64,000 nucleotides of DNA, from positions 14,702,062 to 14,766,061 of the forward strand of contig CM055611.1 of the NCBI GenBank assembly GCA_029379385.1, given 5' to 3'. The translations under genes were made by a program, and so were the position numbers. The DNA comes from Quillaja saponaria. Lineage: Eukaryota > Streptophyta > Magnoliopsida > Fabales > Quillajaceae. Shown here one piece after another: positions 12,087-22,854 of this stretch (position 1 is the stretch's first letter; every line of letters starts with the position of its first letter). The notes beneath the pieces are model-generated. The model was not told the origin of the DNA and ran no database searches. It worked only from the letters and a program-made list of their open reading frames with translations.

Positions 12087-12555
12087 GAGTTTAGTTTTGT
12101 GAATGAGGTTGGATTAATTGGATAGTTGATTTGAGATTTAATTGGAATAGTTGTATTGGAGGTTTCATATTTGGGAGGTAGAAGTTTAGTATGCAAGAGG
12201 AAATATTAGGAGTCAAAGACTTGGAGGAGTTGGAAATGGATCTAAGAGGCTTATATTTTTCTTTTTTGTTTTGCCAACTTAACATCACAAATAACCTTAC
12301 ATGCCTATTTATAGGCATGCTTAGCCGACTTCAACCTTTCTATAGAATTCAAGGCTTAGCCTTTGACTTAGCTTAGCTTTACAATTCATAATTAACATAG
12401 ACAATTATTACAAGCTTCTAGAATTATCTAGAGACTCTTATAGTACATTATACTAGTACTTATTTAGTCTATATATCCGACTTTACTTCCATATATATCT
12501 TGCATTGTGTTTTGGACTATTCTAGAAGGAGAATGTATAATAATTATAACACAAG
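12087..12555. mobile_element. LTR-like insertion in family X copy A
   Basis: Absent from copy B2, where the flanking sequences are continuous. The left edge TGTGAATGAGGTTGGATT resembles the start of a fragment near 38549. Its right part is rich in CTAGA/TTCTAGAA motifs like the insertions at 19.0 and 38.6 kb. No clean target duplication was found, so the edges are approximate. Confidence 0.4.
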
Positions 12556-12623
12556 AATATGCAAAGGCAAGTTATCGTATTTGTTTTCCTCTTTGCATAA
12601 AAGTTTATGTTAACTCTAACTAA

Positions 12624-14855
12624 TGATAGGGAAAAATAGGGAATTAGGGAGAAAATGAGGGAGAGAGGATGAGGAATAGGTAGGAAAGCAAGAAAAGAAA
12701 GATAAATAGATGAAATTAGGATCTAGGAAAGCATGCAAACATGCCAATAATATTCAATTTGTCCAAGATGCATCAACAAGTCCATACTAAGCTTTTATAT
12801 AGGCTTTACATAAAACCCTAGGATAGAAACTTATCAAATCTAACAACATAATAGTAAATGATAATAAAAAATCCCTAAATTCTATTTTTACATAATAAAA
12901 TAAATAATAACATATAATAATAAACTCCTATATGATTATCAATCATCCCCCATTATACCCCCTTGTTCAAAAAAACTGGACCTTGAGTTTTATAATGAGG
13001 GGATATGAGGACCTCAAAAATAGAATCTTGTAGCAAGGTCAGGGGTAGGAGCAAAAATTTCTCAACATTGAGAACTCTATCAAGGATCATAAACTTCTGA
13101 AATTGCAATGGGATGACAAAATCAATGTGCTCGACTTCCTGAAGATAGGTAAGTTCGACAGTCTAGTCTGGAAAGTCATCTATATGCTATGGAACTCCAT
13201 CGACAGGCTTAGAAAGTCGGATAGCTTATTCATGACTGATACTGTAATCTCATCATCCTACTCTGAAATGTCAACGTGGTCAATCGTATCAGTAACTGAA
13301 ACCTTATCGTCCATTGCGAGTGGCATAAGAACACCATCAACTTCATGACCTTGACTCTCATCCCCTAGTAAAAGCGGCTCAAGAACATCTTCAATCTCAA
13401 AGTTATGCATATCTTGGTAATGTAGACTTAACTGTGTGGTCATGAAATTCCTACAAGTTGTCCTATATTTGATAGTCTATCTCAACCATAACTGACTTAG
13501 GTTCATCAAGATCTCGACCTAACATTGCAAGCACCTCACCCAGTGTAGCACTAAGCTCATCAAGTTTTTTGTTAGTGTTTTCCATATAAGTCTCTATTGG
13601 TTCAGGTGTAGGAGGTTAGGATAACACTGAGGTTTTATGAGATTAGGTATACTGGATAGTGTAGTTCGACTAGTCATAACTAAGATAATGAATCAATGCA
13701 TTAACAAGCTAAACCAAAAAAATATCATTTGCCTATTGTTCCAAATAAGGGATACAAACCAAACCGGAGGAAGCAACATAAGGATCAAAATAAGAAAAAT
13801 AGGTAGAATCTACAAAAATACAGGGTCCAAAGTCGAGATAGGATATATGTAACTCTATGGAAATAAGGACCCTAGATGTATACTTAGTAAAATATATGGG
13901 ATACTTCCTAATATTTCGACAATTCAGGATTAAGTGCCATCGCTAAATTAAATTGCAGGAAATTCAAGAGTGAAATATGGAAAATTTCTCAAAAGATCAT
14001 CAACATGTCCAACAATAATATATTTAGATTTACATGAATAGGCACAATAGAATAAATCACGATGCCATGCCATGCCATGATTTTTTTATTTTTTTCATTT
14101 TTCACTTTCTTCTAACAAAAAATCAAATACAGCAACTTAAGAAGCTAATAAAATAAATAAATAAATAGTGAAATAAGAAAGATAGTATCGATTTTAGCAT
14201 TTGGATGCAGAATTTCAAAAAATAGGCCTCAAAATTAGAATCAGAAGGCCTAAAAACCTTAGAGGAACCGGGCTGAGTTTGAGAAAAACCAAGTCATAAG
14301 AGTTTGAACTGAGTTGGTCAAAGTTGTTGAATTGACTAGTCAACTTTGCTGACATGGCCACGTTTGATAAGATGGTGCTGACATGACATTATGACGTGAC
14401 GTGCTGATGACATCATGACGTGACGTGCTGATGTGGCTTGATGACATGTTGTGCTTGTTAGGCGACGTGGCAATTCTGGAGTGGAAGTTCTGGCATGGAC
14501 TCCTGTCTTGTTATATGCTGGCACATGGCACCTTGTTAACGTGGTATTGCCCTGGCGAGGGAAGTCTTGGCACGTGGGAACAATGGCAGCGCAAGTAGCT
14601 GGATAAAGTCCAAGCGTGCGCGTGGAGGAGTGTGCAGGCGTCCATTCGCAACGATCTTTGCGACGCATGTCTTGTCTTGTTTCAACAAGTCCATAGTAAG
14701 CGTTTATATAGGCTTTACATAAAACCATAAGATAGAAACATAAATAAAATCAAACAACATAATAGTAAATACTAATAATAAATTCTTAATTTCTATTTTC
14801 ACATAATAACATACAATAATAAACTCTCATATGATTATCATTTCATTTCCCGTCA
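12624..14855 (-). mobile_element. Non-autonomous LTR retrotransposon in family X copy A
   Basis: The 3' LTR is 12624-12945. Next to it, at 12946-12965, is a minus-strand purine-rich tract (GGGGGTATAATGGGGGA). The opposite LTR is only partly kept, at 14682-14855, and matches 12773-12945. Outer ends are inverted (TGATAGGGAA / TGACGGGAAA). The interior of about 1.7 kb has no pol domains. It shows a gag-like helical stretch on the minus strand near 13500-13620 (ENTNKKLDELSATLGEVLAM) and an acidic frame at 13258-13443. Removing it restores the order seen in copy B2. No clear target duplication was seen. Confidence 0.65.
14336..14680. other. GC-rich block with tandem TGACG motifs
   Basis: Markedly richer in G and C than the surroundings. 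TGACGTGACGTGCTGATG occurs at 14392-14409 and again at 14416-14433, a 24-bp tandem period giving four TGACG cores. Such cores are bound by plant TGA/bZIP factors. The block lies inside the non-autonomous LTR element, next to its 5' LTR remnant, so a role in element transcription is possible but unproven. Confidence 0.6.
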
Positions 14856-15534
14856 CAATTATTCAACTGCATCATAATCATGATGTTGTTAATAGAAGTC
14901 AAACCAAATGTAATGTATATGTACTCTGAATGTTGCAGGACGCTATGAAGCAAGCCCCAAAATGAGGTTTCTCCTATGCCATCCGCTGGAATGGTAACTA
15001 GTCCATATTGTTTTCATGTCTTGAACAAACTAATAATAAACAGTTGCAGGCAAGTATAAAAAAGAAACAAGATTTATGTGATAAACCCTTGATCTTAATG
15101 GAAAAATTACAGATAAAATCGTCGAAGAAGTCCATTATCAATGAAAAAACAAAAAAAAAAAAACAAAAAGATTATAAGGTCACACTTTCTTGCTCAATTC
15201 TTCCTCACAAAACTTAGTCTCAGTTACAACCAATACACACTAAACTTGAGTTGTTTTTGACATTTAAGTTTCATTTGAGATCAATGTTCAATAAAATTTT
15301 CCCTTAATCCCACTCTCATGAAAACATTAATTCTTATTCACACTTAAAGGGTGTGGGGATATTTGTGAGAAACCAAAAACGAAAATGATAAGCCTAACGT
15401 GGATTTATTTTCTTGAGCTGAGTGATATAGTTAGTACGGACACATTTAAAAGAATGGACATTTGCCACAAAAGTCGGATCCTATATTAGGGAATTGCTAC
15501 GTTGCTCCGAAAATGAAAGTCTTCAAGACATATC

Positions 15535-15665
15535 ATTGTTGTCACTATTATCATTTGTCATCATCCGTCCTATCATCTCCATCTACTTTTATTGTTTTGT
15601 TTTTTGACACTCCATTTCTCCAGTCCATCTCAATTGAATATGCTAACTCGTATGATCTCCGACTT
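15535..15665 (-). pseudogene. PPR gene 3'-end scrap (block A)
   Basis: The plus strand shares TTGTTGTCACTATTATCATT and the following C/T-rich stretch with the 3' end of the intact PPR gene near 48215-48300. Small indels interrupt the match, which fades after the GCTAACT motif. It occupies the place, downstream of family X, where blocks B and C carry larger PPR copies. No function. Confidence 0.45.
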
Positions 15666-15725
15666 GATATAAAATTTTTAATTGATAAGATGATTGAATT
15701 ACAACTCAAGAGGTCCAAAGTCTAA

Positions 15726-16968
15726 CCCACTCTTATCTAAGCAATATAAGATTTATAACAAATAAAATATTTATACTAATTTAAATAACTAATTAACTCT
15801 TTTACTTTCTATGTGGGGCTTAAGAAAAATATAAAAATAAAAAAATAAAAAAACTAAAAAACTTAAAGCTAATAACTAAGGGAATTGCATCATAACTATT
15901 AAATACAAGAAACAAAAATTAGTTAACCTCATTTTTTTCCTACATCAAAATTGTATTATGTGCTAAAGGAAGAACATAAAACCTTATTCTTATGAACTCT
16001 GAGATGACATATTTTGTGGATGCACATTTCAATTCAACAATAAATGTTCTAATCATCCACATAAATAAATAAATATATATATATATATAACACAAATTAT
16101 GCAATATATATAAAGAGTATTACAATAGAATGGGAACAAGGATATATCAATGCATATGCTGTGTTAGAGGTTTTGGAAGCGTTTCAAGTCAGATACACAT
16201 GATTTTATAATTGTTCACAAATTTTATTATTTACATCTAAATCAGGCTTGATTTATTTCTTTTTGGAGATTCACTTGTTTGTAAGGTTACCATCAATTGT
16301 CTCTCAGCCGAAGAAATAAGTTAATCCTCCATCTTAATCCTTGTCTTTTTTCTTTTTTCACCAATTAACACGTTGAACTTTACAAGACATGCCACAGCTT
16401 TATAAGACAAAAAAGTCATACTTTTAATTAAAAAAAAGTTGTACTTTTACTATTTTTTTTCTCTAAATAAATGTTGGACTTAAATTGAAAACTCTGATCT
16501 TTACCATGTTAACCATTGTATTCTCTTTTTATAAATGGCTTGCATCCATTCAATCTAGAAATGAATCAACAAAAGAATGGATGGTTTTATGTCTATTACC
16601 AGTTCTTCCAGGTTTAAATATTAATAAGTATAATTTAAAAAAAAAAATAGATAATAGTAATTTAGAAAATTAAAATAAATTTAAGATATATTCATAAATG
16701 AAAAAATAGAGACATATAACAATTAATAATATCTTACTTACCTTCCTCCCCTTTCATATAGTTTTTTATAAAAAAAAAAATTATTTTTATGAGTAGATAT
16801 GTATATCACTTGTTTGTTTCTTACAAGTGTCTGAATTTATTTTTTAGATTTAAATATATTAAAATTCATAATTTGAATGTTGATGTTGTTAATAGACTTC
16901 AAAGAAGATAATGTTGCAAGGCTCCAAGCTGAGGCCTTTAAAAGGCTAGATGCAACAAAGATAATTAG
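15726..16968. other. Intergenic DNA, no gene seen
   Basis: AT-rich with short (TA)n tracts near 16075 and several A/T runs. The only open frame, about 62 codons at 16485, has no recognisable motif. Confidence 0.55.
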
Positions 16969-16975
16969 TCTATGT

Positions 16976-17477
16976 GCCAGTTTGGTTTTTGTATTTGGAA
17001 TGTGTTTGGTGTTTGAAGCCTAAAAATCACTTTTAGCATATAATAGCATGTTTTAACAAAATCACTTTTAGGTTGTATAATAGCATATTTGGTTAAAATT
17101 GAAAATCACTTTTAATCAAACGCCTAACATACTTTTAACTAATTTTTTACATTAAGAGTGCTTGAGCTCGGCACTAGGGAATGGGGAGACAGGTACAAAC
17201 CACTTGAACTAAGCTCTCAGTAGTAGTCAATTTTTCAAAAACTACTCATAATTAGCTTTTTTAGAAACACTTATAACATAATACAAAATATAGTTTTTAT
17301 ATTAATTTTTGAGAAAAATACCCTACTTTTAAAAAAAAAAATTTATGATTCAAAATCACTTTTTTCGATAACTAACTAAACATAAAACTTATTATCCTAA
17401 AATCAATTTTTTCATAATCTCTACTAGCAAAATCAATTATCCAAAACACTAATTTTCAAACACCCAACCAAACTAGC
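16976..17477. mobile_element. MITE with terminal inverted repeats (hAT-like)
   Basis: The ends GCCAGTTTGGTT and AACCAAACTAGC are inverted with one mismatch. TCTATGT repeats directly at 16969-16975 and 17478-17484. The interior (502 bp in all) is noncoding and full of CACTTTTA/ATCACTTTT subrepeats typical of plant MITEs. The 7-bp duplication is one short of the 8 bp usual for hAT, so the superfamily is inferred. Confidence 0.75.
17150..17222 (-). mobile_element. SINE-like tRNA-type segment nested in the MITE
   Basis: On the minus strand TAGTTCAAGTGG fits a Pol III A box, and GAGCTCAAGCACTC further on resembles a B box. The segment interrupts the MITE's subrepeats. No target duplication was identified, so this is tentative. 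Confidence 0.3.
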
Positions 17478-17484
17478 TCTATGT

Positions 17485-17940
17485 AAATTACACTTATCTT
17501 TTTTTTAGTTTACTGAGAAGACACTAAGGTAGAAACTTTAGAAATTCAATACTTCTCTCTTTTGAATGGATGTAAAATTAACTGGTGATAAAAATTATTT
17601 TTATAAAAAAATACCAAAAAGTTATTCTTCTATTTTGAAAGTATCAAATTGAAGATCATATTTTTAGTTTCTCTTTTCAAATAAATCATAAATACTTACT
17701 TGTCCAATATTACTCTTTATTGTTAATTTTTTTTCATAGAAATACATATGTTTCTCTAAAACAATAGTTATATTTTAGTAATAAGCAGATAACATTATTT
17801 TCATAGGACAACCACTAGAGATTATTTAAATCTTATCATTATCACTTTTATTGGAATGAAGTACATATACGTCTACCTATTTGGTTTGCATCGTGCACTC
17901 AATATGTTGGACTGGTTTCAAGTTTGAAACTACTTTTTTT
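17485..17940. other. Intergenic DNA, no gene seen
   Basis: AT-rich, no open frame, ending at the first family X piece of block B. Confidence 0.55.
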
Positions 17941-18006
17941 TTCTTTTGTATATAGCGTGAAATATGCTACCACGAAGATTCTGGTGTACCCAATTCTGTA
18001 TTGCAG

Positions 18007-18216
18007 AGTAACAAGAGCATCCATCAGTGTTATAATCTGTTTCCTATAGTAAGAGGGTCTAGAAGGACACATCCTGATGATCCACATGCAACATTTCCTT
18101 ATAATATGCTTCCTGTAGTGAGAGGGTCGAGAAGGAAACTTCCTGATGATCCACATGCAGCATTTCCTTACAATCTGATAAATTATAACAACGAGAGACA
18201 CGGTTTGCACTCATAG
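18007..18216 (+). pseudogene. Family X last-exon piece with 23-residue tandem repeat
   Basis: Follows a TATTGCAG acceptor-like site and stays open for 69 codons to TAG. It contains two in-frame copies, period exactly 69 bp, of a 23-residue unit: N-L/M-F/L-P-I/V-VRGSRR-x-x-PDDPHA-T/A-FPY. The tail is NLINYNNERHGLHS. Single, damaged versions of the same unit occur at about 18560-18660, 21198-21310 and 38484-38520. The protein is unrecognised; the unit is basic then acidic and Pro-rich. The in-frame period suggests it was once coding. Upstream exons are not identifiable here, so I treat it as a fragment. Confidence 0.5.
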
Positions 18217-18386
18217 CATTGTTTACAAAAATACTGATTCTTCCACTATATGCGATATATAGACAGCCGTTGTTCCTGTAAAGTCTTTGAGTAAATAATA
18301 CAATCAGACAACAAGTGATATAGATATATATAGAGTGTGACTATTATAGTCAAGCCTTACTAATAGCCAAATGTGTATTTGCAGAG

Positions 18387-18960
18387 CTGCACTGGGAATA
18401 TTAAAGCAATGTCAGTTACTTCCATCATTCCAATCCGTGAAGGGACATGCTTTAGTGAGTTATTGCCGTTATGTCAAACAGTACCTGATTTGTTGATGCA
18501 GTGCTATAAAAAGGACCGGTTTGGTTAAGGGGACCTAATAGGGTGTTTCTGGAAGGAAATCTGCTTCCTGTACGAGTGCCAAGGACAGATCCTAATCTTC
18601 CATAAGCAGCATTTCTTTGCATTCAGATAAATTATGACCAGCAAACATGTTTGGCATTCATAGAAAAGTTTTTGTTAGTTATGGTTCTTACATTGAATGC
18701 ATCAAATTACTTATTAGAATCCTTAAGTATAAACAATTTGATAAGGAAGACCTATAGCATACAAGATGTATTGATAGGTTTTCAAAATGACAAAGATCTA
18801 ATGAACATTAATGTCGCTAAACGTTGAGATTTTGTTAGGAGAATATGTAATTGATTGAGTTTCTAATCTATTCATATCGATAGAAATGAACAGTCAAAAA
18901 TATGTGTATGTGCTCTGAATGCTACAGGAAGCTAATGGTAACTAGTCCTTATTGTTTTTA
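18387..18960 (+). pseudogene. Family X fragments (copy B1)
   Basis: After a TTTGCAG acceptor the frame reads SCTGNIKAMS, later PIREGTCFSELL and QCYKKDRFG, then stop. A damaged LLPV-type repeat piece lies at about 18560-18660. A tiny last-exon remnant at 18929-18945 ends EANGN-stop. The same modules occur at 21027-21310 in a better parallel (SYTGNISAMS, PTREGTCCS), also with stops. Function is unknown. Confidence 0.45.
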
Positions 18961-19011
18961 TGTCTTGAACAAACCATCATAAGTAGATGAGCCATTTAAT
19001 CGTATTCATAC

Positions 19012-19300
19012 TACTCCACCTCGTTAACCAACGGTGAAGATTTATTACATCCAATTGTTCATATTAGACTTCTAAGAATTTTCCTAGAAAATATCTAGAT
19101 ATATATTTACACAACCCCTAAAAGTATCTAGACCTACTAGAATTATGTACAACGTTCTAGAGTATTCCATAGTTCCATGAACCTTCTAGAACTTCTTCAA
19201 CCATCTAGATCCTTTTATGTTCTAGAACCTTCCAAAATTTTCCGGATTCCTTTAATGTTCTTGGAACTTGTAGAAGAGTTTTGTATGAGTGCAATACAGA
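19012..19300. promoter_or_regulatory. Cluster of heat-shock-element-like motifs in an LTR-like insert
   Basis: Two perfect three-module heat shock elements occur 41 bp apart, start to start: GAACCTTCTAGAA (19179-19191) and TTCTAGAACCTTC (19220-19232). Weaker GAAnnTTC and CTAGA motifs surround them. The segment interrupts family X sequence and resembles the CTAGA-rich inserts at 12.4 and 38.6 kb, so it may be an LTR remnant. HSF binding is known for such motifs; activity here is not shown. Confidence 0.5.
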
Positions 19301-19383
19301 CATTCACAATCATTGCTCAAGTGGCGCCAAATTGGCAATGAGACAGTCGTTGCTCAAGTGGTGCCAAATAGGCAACGAGTCAG

Positions 19384-20529
19384 CGGAGTATGACAAAGGG
19401 AGAGAGAGAGTATTTATTTGATGACGTTTCTATTCATATCGATAGAACTGAATAGTGGAAAAGAGTTTAAAAGTGTCGAATACCAATTAGCTGAACGCAA
19501 TGATTTAGGATTAAGAGTAATTGTTATTATTGTTTTCTATTACTAATCAAACTTTCATGAGATTTACACTTTTACTAAGAAAATCATCAGAATAGTGTAA
19601 TCTAAATTAATTAACTTGTAATTCAGTTTTTGAGTTTGTGCTTTATTTTTGGAACCTTTACTTTTGGAACCCAGACTGTTTGCACCTTTTTACTCTCTCA
19701 AATATGGGTAAATTTTAACATGCCATGCCAAATTCAGAATCAATTGTAGCAGCAACACCTTTACCCCTTTATTCAATCGTGAAGTTTGCCATTTGGTATT
19801 TTTATTTAGTTTCAGTTTCTCATTTAATTGTTAGTCATTGTAGGGGAAATGCATTGATCACAATTGGAACTTGCAAGACAAATCATGAGCTCAAACATTC
19901 TTTTGATAAAGCTAAAAACAGTAAGGTTGATGAGGTTATGGCCGTTCTGATCTAGATTCTTTTGCAAAGATGGAAGAGGTTGGATTTACCAAATTGATCT
20001 ACTCAGTTTTGGTGGAAAGAATGGTAACAATGGTGCTATTAAGTGTTGTTTAGCATAGATTTATTCTGTTTGTAAAAGGCAGCAGAAAAGGAGGAAAGTT
20101 CCCGCTTAACTTGCCAGATGATTGTGAAATAAGCAAGTTCACAAACGCTGCTCTTGCCACTTGCAAATCTTGTGTTCGGTTGCCAAAAGACGTGGGAGAA
20201 AATAAACTCTATGGAACTTTGAGAAAGAGGAAATTTAGCATGTGCCCTCCTCAAGTTATGGATCAAACTGGTGCGGCCTCAGAACAGCCCCTTCAAGAAT
20301 CCAAGCGCATGAGGAAGGCAAGTTATCATATTTGTTTGCCTCATATTATGACATTTTTCGTTAACTCTAACTACTTAAATCAAATACTCAACTTCATCCT
20401 AATCTGGATGTTGTTAATAAAAGTCAAACCAAATGTAATGTATGTGTGCTTTAAATGCTGTAGGAAACTACTGACGCAAGGCCTCCATATGAGGTTTTCT
20501 CCTATGACATCCGCAGCAACGGGAACTAG
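19384..20529 (+). pseudogene. Family X copy B2 (best preserved, unrecognised)
   Basis: Best copy of the unknown family. The core exon (about 20055-20317) reads RKGGKFPLNLPDDCEISKF, then ATCKSCVRLPKDVGENKLYG, then MCPPQVMDQTGAASEQP and ESKRMRK without a stop. The donor is AAG|GCAAGT, a GC-AG type, and the 146-bp intron ends TGCTGTAG. The last exon, 20464-20529, reads ETTDARPPYEVFSYDIRSNGN... to TAG at 20527. The basic RKRKF and KRMRK stretches could act as nuclear signals (inference). Upstream, a piece near 19850-19950 (HELKHSFDKAKNSKVDEVMAVLI) ends in TAG and is out of register, so this copy too is probably not functional. Confidence 0.5.
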
Positions 20530-21340
20530 TCTATATTATTTTTATGTCTTGAACAAACCAATAATAAATAGTTGCAGGAAAGTATCAAAAAGAAACACAA
20601 TATTTATGTGATAAATTAACCCTTGATTGTGATGGAAAAACTACAGGCAAAGTCGTCAAAGTAGTCCATTATCAACAAAGTAAAAACAATTACAAGATCC
20701 CACTTTCTCACTCAATTCTCCCACAAACCATAGTCCCAATAAAAACCAATATATACCCTCTTGCACATACAAAACCTTATATGAACAAATTTCACATAAT
20801 AATATTCACTCTCAACTTGCAGCTGCCACTCATCCAACAAGCCACCCATACTTAGATTGTAAACCCCTCTGATGTTTAGCCTATTGGCCATGTGGGATGG
20901 GTTTAAATCTTTTCAATCTATCCCCAGTACAACACACTTAAACAAGTGATAAAGATATATATATATATATATATAGAACATGACTATTATAATTAAGTCA
21001 CGCTAATAGCCAAATGTATATTTGCAGAGTTACACTGGGAATATAAGTGCAATGTCGTTGCCCGCCTACTTTCCGACTCGTGAAGGGACATGTTGTAGTG
21101 TGCTGTTGTTGCAATTTCAAACAGGAGCTGATTAGTTGAAGTATTATTATAAAATCTACTAGTTTGGTTAAATGGACTTAATAGAGTGTTTCCGGAAAGA
21201 AGTGTGCTTCATGTAATGCGAGAGTTGGGAAGCTCATATCCTAATCATCAACAACCAGCGTTCCCTTGCATTCAGATAAATAACGTTCAGGAACTGCATT
21301 TGGTATTCACAACATTGGTTTTTCTACTACTTTTTCCACC
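20530..21340 (+). pseudogene. Family X downstream fragments (copy B2)
   Basis: Noncoding sequence shared with copy A (20530-20700) leads to a TTTGCAG-preceded exon-like piece at 21027 (SYTGNISAMS and PTREGTCCS). In-frame stops occur after GAD and KIY. A degraded version of the 23-residue repeat follows at about 21198-21310. A (TA)n tract lies at about 20957-20974. Its value is in showing the module order of the family. Confidence 0.45.
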
Positions 21341-21429
21341 TATGTTATTATTAGAATCTTAGTACAAACAAGGAAGACCTATAGAATACAAGATATATTG
21401 ATAGGGTTTAGAAATAGTCCTTCTATTTT

Positions 21430-21781
21430 GGTGAAATGTTGATCTTGACTACATTGTTCTTCATGGCCAATGGTTTATATCATTACTACAACTGTCTCTC
21501 AGAGTTCATGGGCCTGTCATCTTTTTGCTTCTGCTATCTTCAGCAGTGTACTATTTCTTTGGGCTAGCAAGGAGACTTCCAGGGCTCAGTGTACTCATCA
21601 GGGATTCGTTGGAAATTTCAGGTTTCTTATTAGTGTCCCTAGGGCACTTGGTTGCACATTCTTTGCTATTGTTGTTCTGGCTATTATTTCCTATTTGCTT
21701 TTATTGTTTAGCGAGAGAACATCAGGTTGAACTCCACATGAAGGAAAGAACTCTGCGGATGACAAAGTTTGTAATATCTCA
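21430..21781 (+). pseudogene. Hydrophobic open frame of unknown origin
   Basis: An open frame runs through FLLLLSSAVYYFFGLARRLPG, then SGFLLVSLGHLVAHSLLLLFWLL, giving about three hydrophobic segments. It passes into the copia LTR at 21782. With that element removed, the frame closes shortly beyond the target site. No start codon context or splice sites are convincing, and I do not recognise the protein. It could be a captured gene piece or chance. Confidence 0.3.
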
Positions 21782-22153
21782 TATTGAAAATAACAAACTT
21801 TATTTTTCTATGATAAATTGTTGGTGGAAGTTAGAAAGGTGTGAGTTATTTTGATGTAATGGGTTTTAAGAGGTAGTTAATTTCTTATAATGGGTGGCTA
21901 TAAATTATTGTGTGCTAGTGAAAGTTTTTTTGGTTGTTAATGTGTAATAAAATTGTAGTATATGTCTAGGGTAACAAGTGTTAAAGTTATATTAGTGCAC
22001 ATTTAGTTGTGTAACTTTAGAGTTACTATTATGAGTCTTATAAATACTTATTGTATGTTTTCAATTTGATATCAAGAAAAGTAGAAGTTGTCTGAGTATT
22101 CCAATTTGTTCATTCTCTTCAATTTATGTGTTATGCTCACCACATTTCTAACA
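21782..22153 (+). repeat. 5' LTR of the deleted copia
   Basis: Starts TATTGAAAATAAC, with the usual TG mutated to TA, and ends TTTCTAACA before the primer site. Same family as 22855-23245 and 34869-35248. Confidence 0.85.
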
Positions 22154-22854
22154 AATTTGTATCAGAGCCAAGTTCTCTAATTTGGTGAGTTTGAGAGATG
22201 TTTACTAAATAAAGAATGTTCTCATTTCAATTTCCTCGTCTTACTAAAGACAACTATGACAATTGGTGTCTTCATATGAAAGCTTTGCTTGGTGGACAAA
22301 ATGCAAAGGGAGAAGTTGAGAAGTACAAAACGAGGCTAGTTACAAAAGATATGCACAAAAGCAGGGGATAGATTATGAAGAGGTATTTGCTCTTGTTGCT
22401 CGCTTAGAAACAATCCAATTGTAAATCTCCTTTGCAACCTATAAGTATTGGAAGATTTATCAATTGGATTAAAAATTGCTTTCCTTCATGGTTTTCTTGA
22501 AGAAGAGGTTTATGTTGAGCAACCTGAGGGTTCTGTAATTGAAGGGTAAGAAGACAAAGTTTTGAAGCTAAAAAAGGCTTTGTATGGCCTAAAACAAGCA
22601 CCAAGGGAGTGGAATAATCGAATTGACAAGTATTTTCAAGGCAAAGAACCCCGTCTTCCATGATATAAGTAAGCATATAGATACAAGGTATCATTTCATA
22701 CGTGAGTGTATTGCCAAGAAAGAAGTGGAAGTCAAATTTGTGAAGTCTCTTGATCAAGTTGCTGATATTTTCACAAAACCACTTAAATTTGCACTTTTTC
22801 AAGGATTAAGAGAATTGCTTGGAGTTAGAAAGGAAAATTAAGTTTAAGGAGAAG

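Larger units (their letters stand above)
11080..15003 (+). pseudogene. Family X copy A (unrecognised gene, broken)
   Basis: Pieces align in order with copies at 19.4-20.6 kb and 37.4-38.5 kb. The core exon, about 11868-12080, reads RKGGRLPLKLPVNCEIYEFTD, then ICKSHVGL and KDVGENELYN. It is broken by TGA after HVGL and by two more stops before DMDQTDAASEQS. The last exon (about 14939-15003) follows a TTGCAG acceptor and ends FSYAIRWNGN-stop. Two insertions separate the parts: an LTR-like piece at 12087-12555 and a 2.2 kb non-autonomous LTR element at 12624-14855. I do not recognise the protein family. The stops make this copy a pseudogene. Confidence 0.6.

Noticed and set aside
14336..14728. 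130-codon minus-strand open frame rich in Arg, Thr and His
   Set aside because: It lies in the GC-rich block of a non-autonomous LTR element and is built partly from the TGACG tandem repeat. No domain or splice support.
17899..18210. 103-codon minus-strand frame
   Set aside because: Antisense shadow of the in-frame 69-bp repeat, which keeps the opposite strand open as well.
20111..20611. 166-codon continuous plus-strand frame
   Set aside because: The frame reads through the GC-AG intron of family X. Only the part to 20317 is taken as coding; the tail after it is intron and out-of-frame last exon.
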